The translations under genes and the position numbers were made by a program. Below are positions 8,133 to 17,093 of a stretch of 64,000 bases of DNA, piece after piece. Origin of the DNA: Arundinibacter roseus (lineage in GTDB: Bacteria; Bacteroidota; Bacteroidia; Cytophagales; Spirosomataceae); contig NZ_SMJU01000014.1 in assembly GCF_004348825.1 (NCBI RefSeq), forward strand, positions 78,205 through 142,204, in the 5' to 3' direction. Under the pieces are notes generated by a model. The model was not told the DNA's origin and searched no databases. It saw nothing but the letters and a program-made list of their open reading frames with translations. Position 1 is the first letter of the stretch, and the number at the start of each line of letters is the position of its first letter.

Positions 8133-11100
8133 ATGGATCAATCTAAGAAAACGGTAAAAACAACCTGCTGCTATTGCGGCGTGGGCTGCGGAATCGTGGT
8201 GCAGCAACAGGCAAACGGTCGACTGACGCTGGAAGGCGACAAAAGCCATCCCGTCAACAAAGGTCACTTGTGCTCCAAAGGCATGAACCTGCACTACACA
8301 GCCATGGATTATAGCGATCGATTGCTGTACCCGCAGATGCGCATGAACCGCAGCATGCCGTTGCAGCGGGTCAGCTGGGACGCTGCCCTGGAACGGACCG
8401 CCACGGTTTTTCGACGATTTATTGAAAAATACGGTCCCGATTCCGTCGCTTTTTACGTGTCAGGGCAATGCCTTACCGAAGAATATTATTTAGTTAATAA
8501 ACTGATTAAAGGCTTTATTGGCTCCAATAATATTGATACCAACTCTCGTCTGTGCATGAGCTCAGCAGTGGCGGGCTACAAACTTTCTCTGGGAGAAGAC
8601 AGTGTGCCGATTTGTTACGATGATATTGAGCAGGCCGATGTGTTTTTTGTGCAGGGGGCCAATCCAGCCTGGTGCCATCCGATTTTGTGGCAGCGTATCG
8701 AAGCTCACAAAGCCATTAATCCGCAGGTAAAAATCATTACAGTAGATCCCCGAATTACCGACACGGCCCGCTCCGCGGATTTGCATCTCGCCATTCGGCC
8801 CGGAACTGACATTACACTCAACCACGCGATTGGTCGTGAATTGATAGAAAATGGTCATATTGATTCAGATTTCATTCTCGATCATACCTATGGTTTTTCG
8901 GCCTACCGCGAGGGAGTAATGCAACGAACGGTGGAGGAAGCCGCTGACATCTGCGGTCTTACACCTGAGGCAATTCGGAAAGCTGCCCGTTGGATCGGAC
9001 AGGCCAAAGGTTTTCTTTCGCTTTGGACTATGGGCATGAATCAGTCCGTGATTGGGGTAAATAAAAATCTTTCGCTCATCAACCTTCATCTCATTACAGG
9101 CCGAATCGGTACGCCGGGAAACGGGCCTTTTTCACTGACGGGCCAACCCAACGCTATGGGCGGGCGCGAAACCGGCGGATTGGCCAACAGCCTGCCCGCA
9201 CACCGCGACGTCACAAATCCGGAGCATCGGGCTTTTATGGAAAACTTTTGGAAAAGTCCGCAACCCATTGCCCACAAACCCGGACTGACCGCAACCGAAA
9301 TGTTTGACGCCCTGAAAGACGACCGGCTCAAAGCGATCTGGATTATCAATACCAATCCGCTGGTGAGTATGCCCGATGTACAGCAAACGGAGCTGGCGCT
9401 CCAAAAAAGTCGTTTTGTGGTTGTTCAGGATATTTCGCAGAGGGCAGACACGGTGGCTTTTGCTGACGTGGTACTGCCCGCCGCGGCATGGCTCGAAAAA
9501 GATGGAACAATGACCAATGCCGAGCGACGTATCACGTACCTTCCCAAACTTATGGATGCGCCCGGCGAAGCTTTGCCTGATCTGGAAATAATCCTGCGAT
9601 TCGCCCAAAAAATGGGTTTTCAGGAACACTTCAATCATTCCTCGGCAGCCGAAGTTTATGAGGAATATGTAAAAACCACAGCTAATACCAACATCAATAT
9701 CAGCGGATTGACGCATGTCGAAATTCAGAAGCAGCGCAGCGTGCAGTGGCCCTACTCGCCTACGCAAACAGCGGAATCGGCGAAGAGGCTTTTTGCAGAT
9801 CATCTTTTTTTCACCCCCAACAAACGAGCGCAAATCAAAGCGGTGCCGGATGAAAACAGGTCCGAGCCTACCGATCCGGAATTCCCGCTTGTGCTCACCA
9901 CGGGCCGCGTTCGTGACCACTGGCACACGATGACCAAAACGGACAAAGTAGCCCGGCTCCAGCAACATACGTCTCAGCCAGAATTGCAGCTACATCCACA
10001 GGATGCAGCCGCACGAGGCATTCGGGATCAGCAGTTGGTGGTAGTTTCGGGCCGACGGGGCGAAGTGCGGGTAAAAGCCCGGCTTTCGGAGGACACCAAA
10101 CCGGGCGTTTGTTTTTTACCCATGCACTGGGGAAAAATTCAAGGGAGCATTTTAGGCCGAGCCAACAACCTGACCAATAGCCTGGTAGACCCAATTTCCA
10201 AAGAACCAGATTTCAAATTCACCGCTGTTCAGGTAGCGATTTTTGAAAAACCGATTGAAAAAATAATCGTCATTGGCGCGGGCTCAGCCGGCCTTGGATT
10301 TATTAATGCGTATCGGGCCACTAATCAGCGCGATGAAATTCATGTTTTTTCCAAAGAAATTTTTCCGTTTTACAACCGCGTGTTACTACCCGACTACATC
10401 AGCGGTGCGCAGTCCTGGGAACAACTCGTCAAACTACGGGAAGATCAGTTTGAAAATCAGGGAATTGTAGTTCATAAAGGCTTGGGAGTAACGGCGATTG
10501 ATCGTTCACAAAAAACTATAACGGATACCAACGGGCAAATCCACAGCTACGACAAGTTAGTTTTGGGCACGGGTAGCCGCGCCTTTATGCCCAAAGGAAT
10601 ACCCGCATTGAAGGGCATACTAAATATGCGCTCACGCCTTGATGCCGATGCGCTTACGCCCTTTCTCACCAACCCTGATCCGCACGTGGTCATTGTGGGG
10701 GGCGGTTTACTGGGGCTTGAACTAGCAGCTTCGCTGCGCAGCCTGAACGTCCGTGTAAGCATTGTGCAGCGCATCAGCCGCTTCATGGAACGGCAGCTTG
10801 ATCCGCTGGCAGGAGAATTGCTTTATCAGGAAATACGAGAGCGGGGAATTGAGGTATACTTTAACGACGAAGTTCAAACTTTTTATGGCACCGACTCGCT
10901 TCAGGGACTACACCTCAAATCGGGGCGACGCATTAGCTGTCAGGCCGTTGTTATTGCCATTGGCACCATCCCGAATACCGAACTTGCACAAGCCGCCGGG
11001 CTGGAATGCAACCGGGGCGTGCTGGTCAATGACTGGATGCAAACAACTGATCCTGATATATTTGCGGCGGGAGAAATCGCTCAATGGCGCGGACAAATGT

Positions 11101-11651
11101 GGGGCATTACGCTGGCCGCTGAGCAGCAGGCGGAGGTCATTGCGCAGGTCATCAGCGGTGATTTCTCGCAACCGTACGAAGGAAGTGTATCAGTCAATAT
11201 TCTCAAAATGGAAGGCTTGCATCTGTGCAGCATTGGCCTGTCCGAGGCCCCGCCGGATGACCCAACGTACGAAGAAATCACGTTTCTGGACAAGGCACGG
11301 CGCTACTACAAAAAATGTATTGTACATAAAGACAAGCTCGTAGGCGCTGTCCTGGTCGGTGATAAAAATGAATTCAATGAATTTCGTGACCTGATTAGTC
11401 GAGGTACAGAGCTTTCTGAAAAGCGGCTTCAACTCCTTCGTTCAGGCGCAGCAAGCAACCCGCAGGTTGGCAAACTCGTGTGTTCGTGTCAGTCGGTAGG
11501 TCAGGGAAATATCGAAAAAGCGATTCGGGAAGGCTGTACAGATTTTAAGCAACTTTGCCAGCAAACTGGCGCCGGAACCGGATGCGGGTCCTGTCGCCCG
11601 GAAGTACGTTCTATTCTGGAAAATTGCCTGGTTTCTGAACAGGTATTTTAA
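8133..11651 (+). CDS. Assimilatory nitrate reductase fused to NirB-like flavoprotein and BFD [2Fe-2S] domain
   Basis: A fusion of about 1172 residues. Residues 1-690 are a Mo-bis-MGD nitrate reductase of the NasA/NarB group: the N-terminal 4Fe-4S set is C12, C15, C19 and C47, Cys141 in SRLCMSSAV is the expected Mo ligand, and a molydop-binding domain lies at about 575-690. Residues 708-1085 are a pyridine nucleotide-disulfide oxidoreductase module like the N-terminus of NirB (VIGAGSAGLGF, then GGGLLGLE). Residues 1112-1170 are a BFD-like [2Fe-2S] domain (CSC ... CGSC). In Klebsiella the same jobs are split between NasA and NasC, so this protein can probably pass NAD(P)H electrons straight to nitrate. 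The frame extends up to TTG 8079, but ATG 8133 places the first cysteine motif at the usual distance. Confidence 0.9.
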   Translation: MDQSKKTVKTTCCYCGVGCGIVVQQQANGRLTLEGDKSHPVNKGHLCSKGMNLHYTAMDYSDRLLYPQMRMNRSMPLQRVSWDAALERTATVFRRFIEKYGPDSVAFYVSGQCLTEEYYLVNKLIKGFIGSNNIDTNSRLCMSSAVAGYKLSLGEDSVPICYDDIEQADVFFVQGANPAWCHPILWQRIEAHKAINPQVKIITVDPRITDTARSADLHLAIRPGTDITLNHAIGRELIENGHIDSDFILDHTYGFSAYREGVMQRTVEEAADICGLTPEAIRKAARWIGQAKGFLSLWTMGMNQSVIGVNKNLSLINLHLITGRIGTPGNGPFSLTGQPNAMGGRETGGLANSLPAHRDVTNPEHRAFMENFWKSPQPIAHKPGLTATEMFDALKDDRLKAIWIINTNPLVSMPDVQQTELALQKSRFVVVQDISQRADTVAFADVVLPAAAWLEKDGTMTNAERRITYLPKLMDAPGEALPDLEIILRFAQKMGFQEHFNHSSAAEVYEEYVKTTANTNINISGLTHVEIQKQRSVQWPYSPTQTAESAKRLFADHLFFTPNKRAQIKAVPDENRSEPTDPEFPLVLTTGRVRDHWHTMTKTDKVARLQQHTSQPELQLHPQDAAARGIRDQQLVVVSGRRGEVRVKARLSEDTKPGVCFLPMHWGKIQGSILGRANNLTNSLVDPISKEPDFKFTAVQVAIFEKPIEKIIVIGAGSAGLGFINAYRATNQRDEIHVFSKEIFPFYNRVLLPDYISGAQSWEQLVKLREDQFENQGIVVHKGLGVTAIDRSQKTITDTNGQIHSYDKLVLGTGSRAFMPKGIPALKGILNMRSRLDADALTPFLTNPDPHVVIVGGGLLGLELAASLRSLNVRVSIVQRISRFMERQLDPLAGELLYQEIRERGIEVYFNDEVQTFYGTDSLQGLHLKSGRRISCQAVVIAIGTIPNTELAQAAGLECNRGVLVNDWMQTTDPDIFAAGEIAQWRGQMWGITLAAEQQAEVIAQVISGDFSQPYEGSVSVNILKMEGLHLCSIGLSEAPPDDPTYEEITFLDKARRYYKKCIVHKDKLVGAVLVGDKNEFNEFRDLISRGTELSEKRLQLLRSGAASNPQVGKLVCSCQSVGQGNIEKAIREGCTDFKQLCQQTGAGTGCGSCRPEVRSILENCLVSEQVF

Positions 11652-11669
11652 GTCTGATTTTTATAAAAA

Positions 11670-13133
11670 ATGACTATGCAAGACGCTCATACAATCAAAA
11701 TAAACCTGCCGGGCGGCATCATTTCACCGGGTCGGCTACTCGAACTCCTTACGCTGATACAGAAAGCCAAAGTTTCGGACGTCCGCTTCGGTTCCCGGCA
11801 GCAACTGTTGTTTCAGGTACCTATTGAAGACTGGGAATTTTTGAAACAAGAATTTGAGACAAATCAGGTTTTGTTTGAAAAAGATTCCGACAACTTTCCT
11901 AACATCATCAGTTCCTACTGTGCCGAAGGGGTATTCAGAACCGGGCAGTGGCTGTGCGAAAGTGAATACCATACCGTGCTGGACGGCTTTGAACATACAC
12001 CCGCATTAAAAATAAATCTCTCCGATTCACATCAGAGTTTTACGCCATTTTTTACCGGAAATCTAAATTTCATTGCTTCTTCCGAGCCTCATTTCTGGTT
12101 CCTGTACCTACGCCCAATACAGTCCAACGACTTATTTCGCTGGCCCGAGTTGATCTACTCAGCCGACATTGCCCGATTGTCGCAGGCGCTGGAACAAGTC
12201 ATGGAAGATTCGGGAAATTGTACCATTCAGGATTGGCATTCAGCCGTGCATTTACACCAAACATTTATTACCCAACCGGCTTTTGACGAAGTACACTTGC
12301 CCGAATTTTCACTTCCTTACTACGAAGGATTCAACCGGTACGGCGAGCGCTCGTGGCTGGGATTGTACCGCCGCAACGAATGGTTTTCCATCGCCTTCCT
12401 CCGCGACTTATGTGCGCTTTGCGTGGATACCCGCCTGGGCGAGCTGTGTACAACCCCCTGGAAGTCATTGATTATCAAAGGCATTGAAGAGAAAAATCGT
12501 CCGCAGTGGAGTCGGATTCTGGGGCGGCACAACATCAATGTGCGACACACGGCGAGTGAGCTTGCCTGGCAAACCGACGAACATTGCCGGGAAGGAATTG
12601 CGTTAAAAAACTACATCCGAAGTTATTTTGAGAAAAACGATACCCGCACTTTTGGCCTGTGCTTTGGCATTCAGACTCGTCCCGAAGCGGAAGTTTTTGG
12701 TTCGGTATTAATTCGAAAACGCGCGCTTTTTTCGTGGCGAGGCTGGTCGCTGTTCCCGGTGTATGATTTGTACTATACTGAAAATTTCAACCCAAACAGT
12801 CGGGTTTATTTTTTGCAGGAAACAGGTTTACTAAAAAACCACTTGCCTCGCGAAGTAGAGAATGTATGCCGCAGATTTAACGCACAGCGACAGAAGCAAT
12901 CGCCCGTCCGCATCCGAACCGAAGCGGCCCTCAGCCCGGCACCGCAGCCTATGTCGGAGGTTTTTGTTTGCTCCGAATGTCTGACCCACTACGATCCGGC
13001 CTACGGCGATGTTCGGGCCGGAATCCAGGCCGGAACACCCTTTGACCATCTGCCTCCTGCCTACCTCTGCCCTACCTGCGATGCGCCAAAATCGGCCTTT
13101 GAACTCCTGGAAAGTACTGCACAACTTAGTTGA
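11670..13133 (+). CDS. Nitrite/sulfite reductase-like protein with C-terminal rubredoxin domain
   Basis: A protein of 487 residues. The first part resembles the ferredoxin-like half domain of siroheme reductases (IKINLPGGIISPGRLLELL, then VRFGSRQQLLFQV), and a second such half follows at about residues 225-300 (RLGELCTTPWKSLIIKGI). The C-x5-C / C-x3-C siroheme-4Fe-4S motif is missing. The C-terminus (about 432-481) is a rubredoxin domain with C434-x2-C437 and C467-x2-C470 and the usual YD and PKxxFE marks. Placed 18 bp after the nitrate reductase, it is probably an electron carrier or docking partner in nitrate assimilation rather than an enzyme. ATG 11676 is an equally good start. The name describes what is seen; the function is inferred. 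Confidence 0.75.
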   Translation: MTMQDAHTIKINLPGGIISPGRLLELLTLIQKAKVSDVRFGSRQQLLFQVPIEDWEFLKQEFETNQVLFEKDSDNFPNIISSYCAEGVFRTGQWLCESEYHTVLDGFEHTPALKINLSDSHQSFTPFFTGNLNFIASSEPHFWFLYLRPIQSNDLFRWPELIYSADIARLSQALEQVMEDSGNCTIQDWHSAVHLHQTFITQPAFDEVHLPEFSLPYYEGFNRYGERSWLGLYRRNEWFSIAFLRDLCALCVDTRLGELCTTPWKSLIIKGIEEKNRPQWSRILGRHNINVRHTASELAWQTDEHCREGIALKNYIRSYFEKNDTRTFGLCFGIQTRPEAEVFGSVLIRKRALFSWRGWSLFPVYDLYYTENFNPNSRVYFLQETGLLKNHLPREVENVCRRFNAQRQKQSPVRIRTEAALSPAPQPMSEVFVCSECLTHYDPAYGDVRAGIQAGTPFDHLPPAYLCPTCDAPKSAFELLESTAQLS

Positions 13134-13158
13134 TTTTACTATATTCACTTCTGAACTC

Positions 13159-13635
13159 ATGAAAACGACCCGTGTGAAGGCCATTTATTTTGAATTTGAG
13201 AACGACTTTGTCGATACGCTGCGCTGCATTCCTATGATCGTGCGTTTCAAACTGGATGCCTGCGATAAAAAATTGCAGCTGGCAGAATGGAGTCGATTAC
13301 TACCCGAAGAAAAGAAGTTGCTGGCCAATTTACCCTGCCAAACTCCACAGGAAATTGCTGATTATCGGGCATGCCTGCAAGCAATGGTGCGACTACGCAG
13401 CCAAAAGGAAATCAAGGATTTGGGCGGTGTGCACGACAGCTGGAACACGCTAAGTGAAGTGCCCGAAGAAGTGCAGCAAAAAGCGCTCGAATGGAACTGC
13501 CCGCCTCCAACGCTTCAGCAATGGATACGTTTGGCTCAATTGCAGCGCTTTGCGCTGGTAAAACTCAGTCGTTCGGGCCACGAAGGTGAAAATTTCCCGA
13601 AAGCGCTGCGTGAATTTGGAATTTACACGCCCTGA
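13159..13635 (+). CDS. Nitrate reductase-associated protein
   Basis: A protein of 158 residues matching the Nitr_red_assoc family (PF09655), known from cyanobacteria beside nitrate reductase. The family hallmark is present: an N-terminal FEFENDFVDTLRCIPMIVRF followed by a KLD run and a WSRLLPEEK segment. Its biochemical role is unknown; a helper in reductase maturation or assembly is a guess from gene location. The frame extends upstream to 13009 inside the rubredoxin gene, but ATG 13159 sits 25 bp after that gene's stop and starts the conserved domain. Its 3' end overlaps mobA on the other strand by 13 bp. Confidence 0.85.
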   Translation: MKTTRVKAIYFEFENDFVDTLRCIPMIVRFKLDACDKKLQLAEWSRLLPEEKKLLANLPCQTPQEIADYRACLQAMVRLRSQKEIKDLGGVHDSWNTLSEVPEEVQQKALEWNCPPPTLQQWIRLAQLQRFALVKLSRSGHEGENFPKALREFGIYTP

Positions 13636-14249
13636 TTCGTTTCCAGATCGCGGGGGCTATTCCAGTTTTTGAAAGCGGCACTTTGCCCCACGGGCGCTGA
13701 TTTTAACGCTGTTTTTCCAATACTTAATACATACATCAAGCTATGATGTGGCAGCAGTTGGCCGTCAAGCTGTTGCTGAACCTGCGCCAATAGTCGGCCT
13801 GAGTAAATGCCCGGAAAAGGCTGTGAGCGTTTATTTTCCTCAAAAATCCAGGCATCAAATTCCGGAAAATCGGTATAGAACCGGATCAATTCCTGCAAAA
13901 GCTCCACGGTAACCGCAGGCATGTCACACGGCAGCACGAGCACATCGGCCATTGGAAAGAGTGCATGAAAACTAAGCAGGCCTTTGAGCGGTCCGCCAAC
14001 GGGCAGGGGCAAATCAAGCCGCAGACTAAACTCCGGCAGGACTACAGCTTCGTAGTTTTTTCGCTGCTTTTCCTGAATCATTACGTGCACGGGCACGCCG
14101 GCCTGTTGCAGCGTCAAACCAGCCTGATTGACCCACGCACACTCCCCTGCCGAAGTCAGCAACCCTTTGTCGTGCCCCATTCGGCGGCTTTCGCCACCGC
14201 TCAGTACGAGCCCCTGCAGCGGCAGTATTTCTTCATTCATTGGTTTCAT
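13623..14249 (-). CDS. mobA: Molybdenum cofactor guanylyltransferase
   Basis: A protein of about 208 residues. MobA joins GMP to molybdopterin to give the MGD form that the nitrate reductase needs. The nucleotide-binding signature LVLSGGESRRMGHDKG is intact near the N-terminus, and LPCDMPAV supplies the metal-binding aspartate. It follows the Met8-like gene by 4 bp on the minus strand and is convergent with the nitrate reductase-associated gene. The frame extends to 14291 inside the upstream gene; ATG 14249, just after that gene's stop, is chosen, and ATG 14240 is also possible. Confidence 0.9.
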   Translation of the reverse strand: MKPMNEEILPLQGLVLSGGESRRMGHDKGLLTSAGECAWVNQAGLTLQQAGVPVHVMIQEKQRKNYEAVVLPEFSLRLDLPLPVGGPLKGLLSFHALFPMADVLVLPCDMPAVTVELLQELIRFYTDFPEFDAWIFEENKRSQPFPGIYSGRLLAQVQQQLDGQLLPHHSLMYVLSIGKTALKSAPVGQSAAFKNWNSPRDLETNQGV

Positions 14250-14253
14250 GGGC

Positions 14254-14880
14254 TTAGTCCAATCCCTGATTTTCAGATTTTTCGGCTTCACTTTTTGCCA
14301 CTTTCTCTTTCACCAACACCTCCGTAATCCGGTTAAGTTCTTCCACCTTGTAGGCAAAGTCGCCCCGAAGCATGTCGCGTACCGCTTTTAGTTGTTCCAT
14401 CGCGGTTTCCAGATCATCCGGCAGGCTGTCGGTCAGCACTTCCCGCAGGCGTTTGGCGAGCGTTGGCGACATGCCGTTGGTCGAAATGGCGACCTTCAAG
14501 TTACCTTTTTTCACCACCGATGAAAGGTAAAAATCGCAGAAATCGGGTGTATCCGCCACGTTGCAGAGCAGGTGTTTCGTGCGGGCAACCTGTTTTATGC
14601 GTTTATTTTCTTCTTTATCATTAGTAGCTACAATCGCCAGGTCTTTCCCGTCAAGGTCTGCATCTTCAAAGCGGCGAAAAATCAGTTTAACTCGTTCTTT
14701 ATCAGCGACTAACTCCTGAATCTCGGGTCGAATTTCGGGCGCAATCAGCGTGATGGTAGCCTGTGGAGAATTTCCCAAAACGGCCTCTATTTTTTCCAGA
14801 CCTACATAGCCACCACCCACAATGAGCAGGTGCAGATCGGGGTTATCAAGTTTCAGAAAAATTGGGAAAAGATGGTTCAA
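14254..14880 (-). CDS. Precorrin-2 dehydrogenase / sirohydrochlorin ferrochelatase (Met8/CysG-N type)
   Basis: A 208-residue protein like yeast Met8p and the N-terminal half of CysG. It oxidises precorrin-2 with NAD to sirohydrochlorin and may insert iron to finish siroheme. It shows the Rossmann motif LLIVGGGYVGLEK near residue 20, NVADTPDFCDFYLSSVV, and the ISTNGMSPTLAKRLRE segment of the catalytic/dimer region. With the SUMT at 4352 it completes siroheme synthesis for NirB. The start is TTG 14880, since an in-frame stop lies just upstream and family proteins begin at this point. It is cotranscribed with mobA. Confidence 0.88.
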   Translation of the reverse strand: MNHLFPIFLKLDNPDLHLLIVGGGYVGLEKIEAVLGNSPQATITLIAPEIRPEIQELVADKERVKLIFRRFEDADLDGKDLAIVATNDKEENKRIKQVARTKHLLCNVADTPDFCDFYLSSVVKKGNLKVAISTNGMSPTLAKRLREVLTDSLPDDLETAMEQLKAVRDMLRGDFAYKVEELNRITEVLVKEKVAKSEAEKSENQGLD

Positions 14881-15081
14881 AATGAGAAAAATTTAAGTCA
14901 ATGATTTTGATAAATAAATCTATCAAATGTAACGCTATAAACCGAAATCTGTTGAGTAAGGATATCATTTGAAATCAGGATTCAGGTTTGCGCAGCATGA
15001 ACAACTACCTGAAAAAGCAAACTTCCCCGAATATCAATCTAAAACTGAGGCCCGTCTTGGCCAAAATTCACACTTTCAGCG

Positions 15082-15089
15082 TACCTTTG
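15082..15089 (+). promoter_or_regulatory. Candidate -7 box for the ABC-F gene
   Basis: TACCTTTG fits TAnnTTTG, with TTGG at 15057-15060 about 21 bp upstream. It ends only 4 bp before ATG 15094, so transcription from it would give a leaderless or nearly leaderless message. Confidence 0.4.
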
Positions 15090-15093
15090 TGGT

Positions 15094-17043
15094 ATGATTG
15101 CGATAACAAACCTTAGTTACTACCTCGGCGACCGGGCACTCTATGACAGTGCCTCCCTGCACATTAAGCCCAAGCAGAAAATTGGCCTCATTGGCCTGAA
15201 CGGAACCGGAAAATCGACGCTGCTGCGGATGATCAATGGCGAGTTTCAACCCGATGAAGGCAGTATCTCCAAATCAGGAGATTGTACCATCGGCTTCCTA
15301 AATCAGGATTTGCTTAGTTACCAAAGCGACGACTCTATTTTGTCGGTGGCGATGCAGGCTTTTCAGCGGCAAAATGAGTTACAAATTCAGATTGACAAAG
15401 TCATTCATGAAATGGAGATCAATTATCGCGACGAGCTGGTAGACAAGCTGGCGCGGGTGCAGGAAGAATTTGAAGCACTGGACGGTTACACTATTCAGTC
15501 CAAAGCAGAGGCTATTCTGGAAGGACTCGGATTTTCGACCAAAGACCTCGATCAGCCCCTGCGGCTCTTTTCGGGGGGCTGGCGGATGCGCGTGATGCTT
15601 GCCAAGCTTTTACTCCAAAAGCCCGCCCTGCTGATGCTCGATGAGCCTACCAACCACCTTGACTTACCGTCGATTCAGTGGGTAGAAAAGTACGTACAGA
15701 ATTATGAAGGAGCCGTTATTGTGGTTAGTCACGACCGCGAATTTCTGGACAATGTTGTGGACACCATCGTAGAAGTATCGGGTGGTAAATTAAATCTGTA
15801 TTCAGGAAATTATTCGTTTTATATCGAAGAGAAAGCCCTGCGGAACGAAATACAACGCGGAGCATACGAAAATCAGCAGGCCAAAATTCGTCAGACCGAG
15901 CGTTTTATTGAACGCTTTAAGGCCAAAGCGACCAAAGCCAAGCAGGTTCAAAGCCGGGTAAAAGCGCTGAACAGAATGGACACGGTAGACGAAGTGATTG
16001 ACGAAAACGCCAAAGTGCATTTTCGCTTTCAGTTTACGACCCAGCCCGGCCGACACGTGTTTCAGCTGGAAGACGCCTCCAAAGCATATGGTGAGAAGGT
16101 GATTTTGGACAGTACCAATATCAGCATGGAGCGGGGCGATAAAATTGCGCTCATTGGCGCCAACGGTCGGGGAAAATCGACGGTATTGCGCGTGGTAGCA
16201 GGCACCGAGCCAATCGAAGGTGTGCGGCGACTTGGGCATAATGTGTCCTTTACGTTTTATGCGCAGCATCAGCTGGAATCGCTGAATCTGACGCACAACC
16301 TCATTGAGGAGTTAAAATACGCCAATCCGACAAAATCAGAAACGGAACTGCGGACCGTTTTGGGTTGCTTTTTGTTCTCCGGAGACGATGTATTCAAAAA
16401 AATAAAGGTGCTTTCGGGTGGTGAAAAATCACGGATTGCTCTGGCAAAAGTACTGCTTTCACAAGCCAATTTTCTACTGCTTGACGAGCCTACCAACCAC
16501 CTCGACATGCAGTCGGTCAATATTCTGATTCAGGCGTTGCAGCAGTATGAGGGTAGCTATATTGTGGTGAGTCACGACCGCTATTTTGTAGAATCTATCG
16601 CCAACAAAATTTGGTATATTGAAGATCAGGAAATAAAGGAATATCCGGGCACGTATCAGGAATATGAACTATGGCTGGAAGAACGCGGATTGCAATCGGC
16701 TGTGAGTGAAAAGGCCATCGTGAGCAGCGCTCCTCCCCAAAAATCAACCGCTACTGCGCAGGCAAGCAACGGAAACGGTTCACGCAAAGATCCTTCCCCA
16801 AAACCAGATAATCAAAAAGCCCTGCGGCAGGCCCAAAAACTGATCGGCGAACTCGAAGCAAATATTACGCAGCTGGAAGCCCAAAAAGCCACTTTGGAAA
16901 AAAAACTGGCAGATCCGCACTCCTATGCGGAAAAAGGTACGCTGGAAAAACTGAACGCAGAATATGCGCATACTACCAAAAAACTGGCCGATACAACTGA
17001 AGCCTGGGAAGTGGCAATGCTGGAAGTAGAAGAACTATCCTGA
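15094..17043 (+). CDS. ABC-F family ATP-binding protein (ribosome-associated)
   Basis: A protein of 649 residues with two ABC ATPase domains and no membrane part, as in the ABC-F group (Uup/EttA type) that acts on the ribosome. Domain 1 has Walker A GLNGTGKST near residue 33, signature FSGGWRMR and Walker B LLMLDEPTNHLDL. A charged helical linker follows (about 240-310). Domain 2 repeats the pattern with GANGRGKST, LSGGEKSR and LLLDEPTNHLDM. Both domains end in VVSHDR. The C-terminal 60 residues are a coiled coil, typical of Uup-like members. Its role is probably translation rescue or elongation control; drug resistance cannot be judged from sequence. It is the first plus-strand gene after the nitrate cluster. 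Confidence 0.93.
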   Translation: MIAITNLSYYLGDRALYDSASLHIKPKQKIGLIGLNGTGKSTLLRMINGEFQPDEGSISKSGDCTIGFLNQDLLSYQSDDSILSVAMQAFQRQNELQIQIDKVIHEMEINYRDELVDKLARVQEEFEALDGYTIQSKAEAILEGLGFSTKDLDQPLRLFSGGWRMRVMLAKLLLQKPALLMLDEPTNHLDLPSIQWVEKYVQNYEGAVIVVSHDREFLDNVVDTIVEVSGGKLNLYSGNYSFYIEEKALRNEIQRGAYENQQAKIRQTERFIERFKAKATKAKQVQSRVKALNRMDTVDEVIDENAKVHFRFQFTTQPGRHVFQLEDASKAYGEKVILDSTNISMERGDKIALIGANGRGKSTVLRVVAGTEPIEGVRRLGHNVSFTFYAQHQLESLNLTHNLIEELKYANPTKSETELRTVLGCFLFSGDDVFKKIKVLSGGEKSRIALAKVLLSQANFLLLDEPTNHLDMQSVNILIQALQQYEGSYIVVSHDRYFVESIANKIWYIEDQEIKEYPGTYQEYELWLEERGLQSAVSEKAIVSSAPPQKSTATAQASNGNGSRKDPSPKPDNQKALRQAQKLIGELEANITQLEAQKATLEKKLADPHSYAEKGTLEKLNAEYAHTTKKLADTTEAWEVAMLEVEELS

Positions 17044-17045
17044 AT

Positions 17046-17076
17046 AGCTATGAGCATTTAGCGATTAGCTTTTTTG
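17046..17076 (+). terminator. Weak terminator after the ABC-F gene
   Basis: AGCTA (17046-17050) and TAGCT (17066-17070) form a short stem followed directly by a T-run. The stem is only 5 bp. Confidence 0.35.
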
Positions 17077-17093
17077 TGATTGCCTGAAATAAG

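Noticed and set aside
9132..9968. 278-codon minus-strand frame
   Set aside because: It lies antisense within the fused nitrate reductase, and its residue pattern fits no family.
11670..13133. Second nitrite or sulfite reductase
   Set aside because: The siroheme/4Fe-4S cysteine motif is absent, so it is not called an enzyme.
13009..13158. Longer start of the nitrate reductase-associated protein
   Set aside because: It would run through the rubredoxin coding region; the conserved domain begins right at ATG 13159.
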